From Urechidicola sp. (GTDB taxonomy: Bacteria > Bacteroidota > Bacteroidia > Flavobacteriales > Flavobacteriaceae): a stretch of DNA of 64,000 nt. The position numbers were made by a program, and so were the translations under genes. This document shows positions 45,191-51,227 of the stretch, piece by piece (within the stretch, counting starts at the first letter, position 1; each line of letters starts with the position of its first letter). The notes beneath the pieces were generated by a model, which was not told where the DNA came from, did no database searches, and saw only the letters and a program-made list of their open reading frames with translations. The stretch covers positions 1 to 64,000 of the forward strand of contig JAQRMW010000119.1 in NCBI GenBank assembly GCA_028599075.1, read 5' to 3'.

Positions 45191-45305
45191 GATGTTAATT
45201 TTTAATTAATAATTGGTGCTGCTTTTTTTCTAGCCTAATAACTTCAATCATCTGGTCAGGTTCATAAGCATATAATTTGATTTATATTCTTTTTAGCATA
45301 TAATT

Positions 45306-45467
45306 CTACAGTAATTTTTTAAGTTGTGAAATGAAATCTTGATTGTGTGAATACTGATAAGCTTCACCACTCCAATCAAACTCATGTAATATTTTTGGAT
45401 TTGATTCTACTAACTTCTCATTAATTTCTTCATACCATTTAATTAGGTCTTTAATTTTTTCTTCCAT
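45306..45467 (-). CDS. Small early phage protein, 53 aa
   Basis: MEEKIKDLIKWYEEINEKLV start, helical and charged, ending in FISQLKKLL. No motif known. Close spacing (11 nt) to the next upstream small gene supports it. Confidence 0.45.
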   Translation of the reverse strand: MEEKIKDLIKWYEEINEKLVESNPKILHEFDWSGEAYQYSHNQDFISQLKKLL

Positions 45468-45478
45468 CTTATCTACAG

Positions 45479-45601
45479 TTATTGGTTTTGGCTTAAAAAT
45501 TCTTTAGCTGCTTTTTTAGGGTTATCAAACGCATAAAAAACATCGTTTTTTTGGCTCAACCATTCTACATATTCGATTAATTTTTCTTCTAATTCGTTCA
45601 T
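45479..45601 (-). CDS. Small early phage protein, 40 aa
   Basis: MNELEEKLIEYVEWLSQKND start, then AFDNPKKAAKEFLSQNQ. Acidic and helical. It follows 19 nt after the gene at 45621-45896. Function unknown. Confidence 0.45.
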   Translation of the reverse strand: MNELEEKLIEYVEWLSQKNDVFYAFDNPKKAAKEFLSQNQ

Positions 45602-45620
45602 AATTTATTATAGTTTTGGA

Positions 45621-45896
45621 TTAATTAGAAAAGCCTAAATTTTCTAAAATTTCTACTTCTTTACATTTTTTGACCGGTAAATTCTCAACCCAATCAATAA
45701 ATTTTTGCTCTTCCTGTAAAACAGCATCTTCTAAATTGAGAGAAGCATCTATTTTTTTTTCTTTGAAATATTCATTATTATTTCCATCTACTACAATCCT
45801 ATGAAATGATTTTCCATTTGGATGTCTCTCCTTTTCTATATTTAAATAAACATAGATGATTGCTGATTTACCTTTGATGTTGATTAATTTGTTCAT
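45621..45896 (-). CDS. Early phage protein, 91 aa
   Basis: Mixed alpha/beta protein with KGKSAIIYVYLNIEKERHPN and a C-terminal helix (EEQKFIDWVENLPVKKCKEV). No membrane part. Not recognised. In line with the other early genes (11 nt after the gene at 45908-46132). Confidence 0.5.
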   Translation of the reverse strand: MNKLINIKGKSAIIYVYLNIEKERHPNGKSFHRIVVDGNNNEYFKEKKIDASLNLEDAVLQEEQKFIDWVENLPVKKCKEVEILENLGFSN

Positions 45897-45907
45897 TTTG
45901 ATTTATT

Positions 45908-46132
45908 TTAAATTATTGATTTATCCTCCAATTCTTGAAGGTTGATTTTTCCTTTGAGAAACTGATTCATTAAATACTCGTTGTGAATCCTCTTTTTTTT
46001 ATGCTGATTATACGCTTTGTGCGATATATATAAAGCGCGAACCGCCATAGCAATAGCTGTTAATACAACTAATGAATATGCTATACTAAATACAAGAGCT
46101 TGGTAATATTCAATTGAATTTATATCTACCAT
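45908..46132 (-). CDS. Small single-pass membrane protein, 74 aa
   Basis: One N-terminal transmembrane helix (ALVFSIAYSLVVLTAIAMAV) followed by a basic region (HKAYNQHKKKRIHN) and an acidic tail. Start overlaps the stop of the 29-aa peptide gene. Function unknown. Confidence 0.5.
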   Translation of the reverse strand: MVDINSIEYYQALVFSIAYSLVVLTAIAMAVRALYISHKAYNQHKKKRIHNEYLMNQFLKGKINLQELEDKSII

Positions 46133-46215
46133 TTCATAAAGTTTTTTCTAAGTATTATTACTCCAATTGCAATAATTGTTACTACTACTCCGATAATGAT
46201 TAATGTTGTTTTCAT
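46126..46215 (-). CDS. Tiny membrane peptide, 29 aa
   Basis: Almost only one helix (TTLIIIGVVVTIIAIGVIIL) with a short basic end (RKNFMKW). Overlaps the next gene by 7 nt. Included because four similar peptides lie in this operon. Confidence 0.4.
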   Translation of the reverse strand: MKTTLIIIGVVVTIIAIGVIILRKNFMKW

Positions 46216-46251
46216 AATTTTCTATTTAGTTTTGCGTAGCCTTAACTACAG

Positions 46252-46491
46252 TTATTCGTTTAAAATTTTATCAAGTTGTTTTACTTCATCTAATGAAATT
46301 TGCATACAATTAATTTCTTCAATTGTTATATCTGATGAAACTAACAAGTCATCTTCATAAGTAAACTCCATTTGTAAAATTCCCTTTACATATCGATTCG
46401 TAATAAATTGGTCATGCTCAAATGATTTTTTCAATTCAAAGCCTAAACCCTGTAATTCCCTTTCCGTGATTTTAGAATCTGTATCTGTCAT
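46252..46491 (-). CDS. Early phage protein, 79 aa
   Basis: MTDTDSKITERELQGLGFEL start, then FTYEDDLLVSSDITIEEINC. Acidic. The arrangement resembles small phage proteins that begin with a 'LxxLGFxL' helix. Function unknown. Lies after the structured gap 46492-46750. Confidence 0.5.
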   Translation of the reverse strand: MTDTDSKITERELQGLGFELKKSFEHDQFITNRYVKGILQMEFTYEDDLLVSSDITIEEINCMQISLDEVKQLDKILNE

Positions 46492-46570
46492 AATAACCCT
46501 CTTTTAGTTTTTTGTATTTTGATTTTTTATATTGTTTTTTGATATATTTTCTTACTGCAACTAACTTCTC

Positions 46571-46596
46571 ATAAACCTCATTAAAACGAGGTTTAT
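46571..46596. terminator. Hairpin in the early intergenic gap
   Basis: ATAAACCTC-ATTAAAAC-GAGGTTTAT, a 9-bp stem with 8-nt loop. Located 80 nt before the gene at 46252-46491, within the 259-bp gap. Could end or weaken early transcription. Confidence 0.45.
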
Positions 46597-46602
46597 CATG
46601 TA

Positions 46603-46690
46603 GTTATGTACAAGCGCAATATCTGTACGCACTCAAAACGGTTAGTTGCGCCAGTACATAACAATGCGTATAAAAAATGCTATGTACTGG
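46603..46690. other. Two mutually exclusive stem-loops (possible RNA switch)
   Basis: GTTATGTAC 46603-46611 pairs with GTACATAAC 46654-46662, extended by GCGCAA/TTGCGC (46614-46619/46646-46651). The same middle strand, CCAGTACATA 46651-46660, also pairs perfectly with TATGTACTGG 46681-46690. The two folds cannot coexist. This resembles an attenuator with alternative helices. Confidence 0.55.
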
Positions 46691-46722
46691 TTTAACTATT
46701 AAGGTCAGTTCTCTATCCAATG

Positions 46723-46740
46723 AAAAATAAACCCTTTTTT
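46723..46740. repeat. 18-bp inverted repeat flanking the gene 46751-47083, left copy
   Basis: AAAAATAAACCCTTTTTT here is the exact reverse complement of 47128-47145. Both copies lie next to a CCAACGCT sequence (46744-46751 and 47119-47126 area). The gene in between is the only one in the early operon set off by such repeats. Confidence 0.65.
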
Positions 46741-46750
46741 CTGCCAACGC

Positions 46751-47083
46751 TTAAAAATCAAGTGCTTTAGTGGTTGCCATTTCAGCCAACTTCTCTTTAA
46801 TAATTTCCCTAATAACTTCATTGTGCTTATAGTCATTTATAGGTTTAGCACTTAATCTGTCAGCCATTCTTGTAGCGTAATCTTCATCAACAGGAGTCAT
46901 ACCATAAACAGCACTTGGTAAATGGTATTTAGTAAATTCAGGCACACTCTTTGTTTTAGGTACGTCAATTCTAACAAATTCTTGTCCTGCAATAGTCTGC
47001 GTTGTTACTTTGCCAGCTAATTGCGTATGCCTAAAGAGTTCAACTACTGCCCACGTTTCAAATTTTGGAGTTACATCTTCCAT
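46751..47083 (-). CDS. Conserved phage protein, 110 aa, unknown function
   Basis: It reads like a widespread phage family with the pattern FETWAVVELFRHTQLAGKVT, FVRIDVP, FTKYHLPSAVYGMTPVDEDY. This family is known in many phages, but its function is not established. It is bounded by an 18-bp inverted repeat and by gaps of 259 and 133 bp, so it may be a separate transcription unit. Confidence 0.65.
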   Translation of the reverse strand: MEDVTPKFETWAVVELFRHTQLAGKVTTQTIAGQEFVRIDVPKTKSVPEFTKYHLPSAVYGMTPVDEDYATRMADRLSAKPINDYKHNEVIREIIKEKLAEMATTKALDF

Positions 47084-47127
47084 TTTTTTTAATTGTATTT
47101 AAGTTATAGCGTTCAATCCCCAACGCT

Positions 47128-47145
47128 AAAAAAGGGTTTATTTTT
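47128..47145. repeat. 18-bp inverted repeat, right copy
   Basis: AAAAAAGGGTTTATTTTT, exact reverse complement of 46723-46740. It is also preceded by the small hairpin AGCGTT...AACGCT (47108-47127), and may act as part of a terminator or promoter for the gene at 46751-47083. Confidence 0.6.
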
Positions 47146-47216
47146 TGTGCTTATTTGCTAATTTTAGGTCAACTTTTACGTACTTTTCATACGCAAATAC
47201 GTTAGATTGCAATAAG

Positions 47217-47666
47217 CTAACTCGTACTTCCCCATTGATCGTTAAAATATTTCTGATTCAAATAGGTACTGGCATGTGCTTTTTCCATATTACGCTTTCG
47301 TGCTAAATAGCCATCGTAGTGCTTTATATTAACAAGTGCTTTCATTTTGTCAGAATCTGACAACTTATTCCATGCCTTTATAGACATTTCACGTTTTACT
47401 TTATGCTTATATGCATCCCAAAACATGTCAAAAGTCAAATCAAATTCGCCTTCAGTAACTGTAAAATTTCGGTAAGCTCTGTAATTATTAATCTGACCTT
47501 CTTTGTACGGAAAGTGACGACTGAAGAGCCAAGCAACTTGTTGCTGATTCATTACCACATCTTGCAACTCAAACGCTACTAAAATGCCGTTTAAATCGTA
47601 TTTAAACACCATTACACCTTTAAATGACGAGCCAATAATGTTGTATGTTTTTAGTGGTTGTTTCAT
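47217..47666 (-). CDS. Replication-protein-like early phage protein, 149 aa
   Basis: The C-terminal ~70 residues (FWDAYKHKVKREMSIKAWNK, then LARKRNMEKAHASTYLNQKY) resemble the last part of phage replication initiators and DnaT-like proteins, ending in a typical ATYLN..W motif. The N-terminal part is beta-rich. Start overlaps the gene at 47663-47980 by 4 nt. Function inferred from this resemblance only. Confidence 0.6.
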   Translation of the reverse strand: MKQPLKTYNIIGSSFKGVMVFKYDLNGILVAFELQDVVMNQQQVAWLFSRHFPYKEGQINNYRAYRNFTVTEGEFDLTFDMFWDAYKHKVKREMSIKAWNKLSDSDKMKALVNIKHYDGYLARKRNMEKAHASTYLNQKYFNDQWGSTS

Positions 47667-47980
47667 ACGAGCTGTGGGTGTAGTTGGTTTCTAACAATCT
47701 CGCAACAATTAGCTCTATAAACATCTGTTGTTGTAGATAATTTTAAGTATTTCCATAAAGCATAAGCCTCTGCAAAACAAAATGTAATTACAAATGGTTT
47801 GCTATCAAAGGCCAGTGCTTTTTCTATTTGCTTTTTTAGTAATTTTTGAAACGCAGAGGCATATGAATACATTTCACTCTTTTCAACTAATGAGTTAACA
47901 ACTGCCGGTTGACGTTCCTTTTGAAGTACCTGTATTATACTGTCTAATTGTGGTTTCTCTATCTTTATTTTAATTTTCAT
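47663..47980 (-). CDS. Early phage protein, 105 aa
   Basis: Helical protein (LDSIIQVLQKERQPAVVNSL, YASAFQKLLKKQIEKALAFD) with a beta element FVITFCFAEAYALWKYL. Overlaps both neighbours by 4 nt (ATGA type). Not recognised. Confidence 0.55.
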   Translation of the reverse strand: MKIKIKIEKPQLDSIIQVLQKERQPAVVNSLVEKSEMYSYASAFQKLLKKQIEKALAFDSKPFVITFCFAEAYALWKYLKLSTTTDVYRANCCEIVRNQLHPQLV

Positions 47981-48192
47981 AGCTTACTTATAAATTGTTG
48001 GTGTGTAAATTTTACTTCTACTTCTAATAAATCCTTACGCATTTTTCTTTTTCGCATACTACTAGTGTATAGCCTACCAACTTCAGCATGTAGTATCATA
48101 CGTGTAGTTGTATTATGAGGCGATTCGCAAGAAAATTTATCTAGTTCTAGTGCCATGTTCATTTCTTCTATACTTAGTTCTTTAAAGGTCAA
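47977..48192 (-). CDS. Early phage protein, 71 aa
   Basis: Probable TTG start at 48192 overlapping the stop of the gene upstream (TTGA). An ATG at 48162 (MNMALELD) is the alternative. Basic centre (SSMRKRKMRKDLLEVE). Function unknown. Confidence 0.5.
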   Translation of the reverse strand: MTFKELSIEEMNMALELDKFSCESPHNTTTRMILHAEVGRLYTSSMRKRKMRKDLLEVEVKFTHQQFISKL

Positions 48193-48317
48193 TTTTTTAT
48201 AGTTTCAACAATTTTATTACACACTTTGCAATGAATTCCGACAACTTCTACCATTGCAAATGCAAAAAGCACTTTTATGGTTTTATCTTTTTTTGAATGT
48301 TGGCAATTACTATTCAT
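48189..48317 (-). CDS. Small protein with CxH/HCxxC motif, 42 aa
   Basis: MNSNCQHSKKDKTIKVLFAF start, then VVGIHCKVCNKIVETIKN. The Cys/His pairs could bind zinc. Overlaps its neighbours at both ends (8 nt and 4 nt), which supports translation. Confidence 0.5.
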   Translation of the reverse strand: MNSNCQHSKKDKTIKVLFAFAMVEVVGIHCKVCNKIVETIKN

Positions 48318-48543
48318 TTTCAAACATATTTAACTGCTTTCTAGCAGCTTCATCTAGTTCTTTTAATTCTTTTTTGGCAGGTATGCCCAAGTACTCATCA
48401 AAAGTTCGTTTAGACATATTGAATTGCTCTTTTATATGATCCTTAAAGATTTTAGTGTTAAAGAGTCCTAACTTTTGATACTCTAATGTTATCTCCTGGA
48501 CCTTAATCACTCGCTTCAAAAAATTTCTTCTATTGTATGCCAT
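48310..48543 (-). CDS. Early phage protein, 77 aa
   Basis: Helical and basic (FLKRVIKVQEITLEYQKLGL, then FNMSKRTFDEYLGIPAKKEL). The second part looks like a HTH of the kind seen in small phage DNA-binding proteins. Overlaps the upstream gene by 1 nt. Confidence 0.55.
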   Translation of the reverse strand: MAYNRRNFLKRVIKVQEITLEYQKLGLFNTKIFKDHIKEQFNMSKRTFDEYLGIPAKKELKELDEAARKQLNMFENE

Positions 48544-49034
48544 TAATTTAAAATGATTTGAGGTAATTTAAATTTATGGTTGTGTGCTTTTGTGCCTGAT
48601 TTTTTGGCAGAATTATTATAATTACTCTCAATGGCTCTAAACTGCTTTATCAGTTTATCTAGTTCCTCTAAAGAGTAGTTATTTAGTTGTTTCTTTAAAA
48701 TACTACTACGTTTCATAAAGCCATTAAACACACTCCAATCATTAGGTGTATGTATCCCCACGTTTTGAGCAATTTTTAATATAATACTGCGCTTCTTTTT
48801 CTTTTCAAGTTCAATAGCAGCATCAACATTAGTAGCAAACTTAAAACTGGTTTCTAGTTTATGACAAAGCGCATCAATTTCATTAGGACTCAAAAATTTA
48901 GTACTCTTGGTTCTACCTCTAGACCAAGCATACACCAACTCATGACGAGTTAACTCATCAAAGCCATTTTTAGAGAATAATGTCATTAATTTTTTATGTG
49001 TTGCCATTTTGTAAAATTTTAGAAACAAGGTCAT
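48543..49034 (-). CDS. Early phage protein, 163 aa (possible Mu gp16/GemA position)
   Basis: Helical, basic protein: FDELTRHELVYAWSRGRTKS, LSPNEIDALCHKLETSF, then KSGTKAHNHKFKLPQIIL. An ATG 9 codons inside (MATHKKLMTLF) may be the true start. The place in the early region and the helical pattern recall Mu gp16-type regulators, but I cannot confirm it. Confidence 0.5.
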   Translation of the reverse strand: MTLFLKFYKMATHKKLMTLFSKNGFDELTRHELVYAWSRGRTKSTKFLSPNEIDALCHKLETSFKFATNVDAAIELEKKKKRSIILKIAQNVGIHTPNDWSVFNGFMKRSSILKKQLNNYSLEELDKLIKQFRAIESNYNNSAKKSGTKAHNHKFKLPQIILN

Positions 49035-49293
49035 CTACTCCATTTTCATGCTTTAAGCGTGCATCTGTTGTTGCGCTATAATTATTAAGAATATCAGATA
49101 CACCTTTATGATTTAATCCTGCTACTTTAGAGTATAACTGGTAAGCATCCCAACTGCCTTCTAAAGGCTCTACATCAATATAAATCACATACTTCTTTGT
49201 AAATATTCTATATGCTAATTTTAGCCTAGACTTAAATCTGCGCCATTTAGTTGAAACATCGGTCTGTTTGTAATTTGTAATTTCAATACTCAT
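48994..49293 (-). CDS. Early phage protein, 99 aa
   Basis: Start chosen at MSIEITNYKQTDVSTKWRRF (49293), because a longer reading to 49332 runs through the tRNA-like element. Basic N-terminus, beta part (KKYVIYIDVEPLEGSWDAYQ), helical end. Overlaps the next gene by 41 nt. Function unknown. Confidence 0.5.
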   Translation of the reverse strand: MSIEITNYKQTDVSTKWRRFKSRLKLAYRIFTKKYVIYIDVEPLEGSWDAYQLYSKVAGLNHKGVSDILNNYSATTDARLKHENGVDDLVSKILQNGNT

Positions 49294-49306
49294 AACTTTA
49301 TAATTT

Positions 49307-49361
49307 TGCTCCCATGGATGGACTCGAACCATCGTACCTTAGTACTCCTTTTGTCATGGGA
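49307..49361 (-). ncRNA. tRNA-like minihelix, 55 nt
   Basis: On the minus strand: TCCCATG (49361-49355), a 21-nt core, GATGG-TTCGAGT-CCATC (49333-49317), CATGGGA (49316-49310), GCA. The 7-bp acceptor and the 5-bp T-arm with a canonical T-loop are perfect. The core has space only for a small hairpin (GTAC-TAAG-GTAC), so D- and anticodon arms are missing. Either a deleted tRNA gene or a functional tRNA mimic. Confidence 0.65.
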
Positions 49362-49368
49362 AATCTTA

Positions 49369-49617
49369 CTAAATACTTGAAAAACTCAAATTTATATTGT
49401 CCCATTTATCACCTTCTTTTGGGCGATGCATTAATTGATACCCATAACCTTTCATAACATTGCTGTAACTCTCTTTTACAAGGTGTAAGCCTTCAACCCA
49501 ACGCTCATCAGTATATTTATCTTCATGGCTCAACAAATCCATCACACGGCTATATTCTAAATCACCACTTTTATTTCGGATAAGAAAACTCATCAATATT
49601 TCATACGTTTTTAACAT
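49369..49617 (-). CDS. Early phage protein, 82 aa
   Basis: MLKTYEILMSFLIRNKSGDL start, with HEDKYTDERWVEGLHLVKES, then YQLMHRPKEGDKWDNI. No membrane segment. Overlaps the upstream gene by 17 nt. Not recognised. Confidence 0.5.
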   Translation of the reverse strand: MLKTYEILMSFLIRNKSGDLEYSRVMDLLSHEDKYTDERWVEGLHLVKESYSNVMKGYGYQLMHRPKEGDKWDNINLSFSSI

Positions 49618-50086
49618 CTCTTTTCTTTACAACATCAGCCAAAAACTCTTTTAACATAGCAACTCCTTTATCGCCACGTTCGTCCCAAGTAGGCTCCGTA
49701 TCTCTACGTCTAATAATACGTTGGTTTCCTTCAGTATTAGTAATACTAAAACCTCCTTTTGAGTTTTTCCGTATTTTACCATATCCTGCTAATTTTTCTG
49801 ATTGTAACACCATAACACGAGCAACTTTTTCTTTAAAAAGTTTTACCTGTTTATTAAGATGTATTGACTCTTCAATTATGCAATCAATATTGTCATCACG
49901 ATCTTTAACATAAGCCTGCTGCTCCGATTCTCTTTTTTTACGCTGGCGTAGTTTTTTTTGAGCTAATATTACCTCTAGCTCTTCAATACTCAAATCTTTG
50001 TTTTTTAATGTCTCACTCATTTGTTTTTGATTTTTATGGTTATTACTAATTTCTTTGTACTCTACTTCTATGTTTTCAGTTTTCAT
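49601..50086 (-). CDS. Charged coiled-coil early phage protein, 161 aa
   Basis: Very charged, with a long helix at ~25-75 (IEELEVILAQKKLRQRKKRE) and a basic end (RIIRRRDTEPTWDERGDKGV). The end part GKIRKNSKGGFSITNTEGNQ is a beta hairpin. Starts in ATGA overlap with the upstream 58-aa gene. Might bind DNA; unknown. Confidence 0.5.
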   Translation of the reverse strand: MKTENIEVEYKEISNNHKNQKQMSETLKNKDLSIEELEVILAQKKLRQRKKRESEQQAYVKDRDDNIDCIIEESIHLNKQVKLFKEKVARVMVLQSEKLAGYGKIRKNSKGGFSITNTEGNQRIIRRRDTEPTWDERGDKGVAMLKEFLADVVKKRDVKNV

Positions 50087-50259
50087 GCTCTTATTACGGT
50101 TGAGTTGGTTTCTTCGAGTTCAATTAATTTACCTACATAGTAATTTCTATTTCGCTCTTTTCGTGCATAATTATAATGTGCAGCAGTGTGATGATTTAAC
50201 CAATTATTTAACTCTGCTATTTTTTCTTCTAATCCTAATTTTGAATATATGTTAAGCAC
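50083..50259 (-). CDS. Small early phage protein, 58 aa (GTG start)
   Basis: Codes LNIYSKLGLEEKIAELNNWL, then HHTAAHYNYARKERNRNYYV and a helical end. GTG at 50259 overlaps the 3' end of the MuB-like gene. A conserved-looking helix with Tyr/Arg suggests a real protein although short. It ends in ATGA overlap. Confidence 0.5.
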   Translation of the reverse strand: MLNIYSKLGLEEKIAELNNWLNHHTAAHYNYARKERNRNYYVGKLIELEETNSTVIRA

Positions 50260-51217
50260 TTGCAGCCTCCCTTCTTAATTCATTTTTTATAGCAGCTGCT
50301 TTCATGTTTAAGGCTTCTCTTTTAATTGCACGTTTAATTCTACGCATATCCTCAACTACCTTAATATTTACAAGAGTGTTACTAGCAACATCTTTAATCA
50401 CTTTTGATATTGGTGTGGCCTCTTTAAAAATGGCTATTTGTACTGTTGGATCAATAATATTGTTTGCTTGACAAATTTTAACAACATCCTTTTTAGTTGC
50501 CCCTTGAAGTTTTATATATCGGCGACCAAAACGTGAGTCTAATTCATCAAATCCCTTACGATTTAATCGCACACCAGCTCGTATTTCTTTTTCAAGGTTA
50601 TCTGTGCCCAGGATCACTAATCCCATTTTATCCTCAAGCCTATTATATAGAGGAATTAAAAATCGAATTGCAGGTGATTTTAACTTATCTGCTTCATCAA
50701 TTATTAGTAGAGGATTTAAATGTTGGCGCTCTTCAAAAAATTCTACAATTTTTTCACTTAATTTATCTATCGATATAAGACCTTTTGGGCGTTCAATACC
50801 GAGTGTTTGGCATAAGTTCTGTACAAACTCTTTTCGTGCCCATTCGCGCGCTGTAATTGTAAAAACAGCTCTATCGTTATAAGAATCGCTATACACCTTT
50901 GTAATAGCACTTTTTCCGCTACCAGCTCTATTACTTACGGCAATAAATAACTTCTCATCTTTAGCATCGTTAAATACTTGATAAAGCATATTAAAATTGG
51001 TGGTTTGTGCAATTTGCCAACCGCTAAAACTAACATGAAGACCCGAGGCTACTTTATGCCACATTTCTACCGAAATTAATTTCCAGTTGTAGTTAATCAT
51101 TTGGCTAATTGTGGCAGATGATACACCACACTTTACGCTTACTTTTTTTGCACTGCCTATTCTGCTAATTTCATTTTTAACAGCTAGGGTTACTTCATTT
51201 TTTTGTACATTTGTCAT
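50252..51217 (-). CDS. Transposition ATPase, MuB-like (AAA)
   Basis: 321 aa. Residues ~1-60 hold an HTH (SAKKVSVKCGVSSATISQMI), as in Mu B. The AAA part has Walker A NRAGSGKSA (~96-104), Walker B LLIIDEAD (~170-177) and sensor ILGTDN. MuB-type ATPases bind target DNA, activate the transposase and give target immunity. 10 nt downstream of the transposase gene. The basic C-terminus could contact the transposase. Confidence 0.92.
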   Translation of the reverse strand: MTNVQKNEVTLAVKNEISRIGSAKKVSVKCGVSSATISQMINYNWKLISVEMWHKVASGLHVSFSGWQIAQTTNFNMLYQVFNDAKDEKLFIAVSNRAGSGKSAITKVYSDSYNDRAVFTITAREWARKEFVQNLCQTLGIERPKGLISIDKLSEKIVEFFEERQHLNPLLIIDEADKLKSPAIRFLIPLYNRLEDKMGLVILGTDNLEKEIRAGVRLNRKGFDELDSRFGRRYIKLQGATKKDVVKICQANNIIDPTVQIAIFKEATPISKVIKDVASNTLVNIKVVEDMRRIKRAIKREALNMKAAAIKNELRREAASA

Positions 51218-51227
51218 ATCTATAAAT

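Noticed and set aside
49294-49332. Upstream extension of the 99-aa early gene
   Set aside because: It reads through the T-arm and acceptor of the tRNA-like element; MSIEITN at 49293 is the better start.
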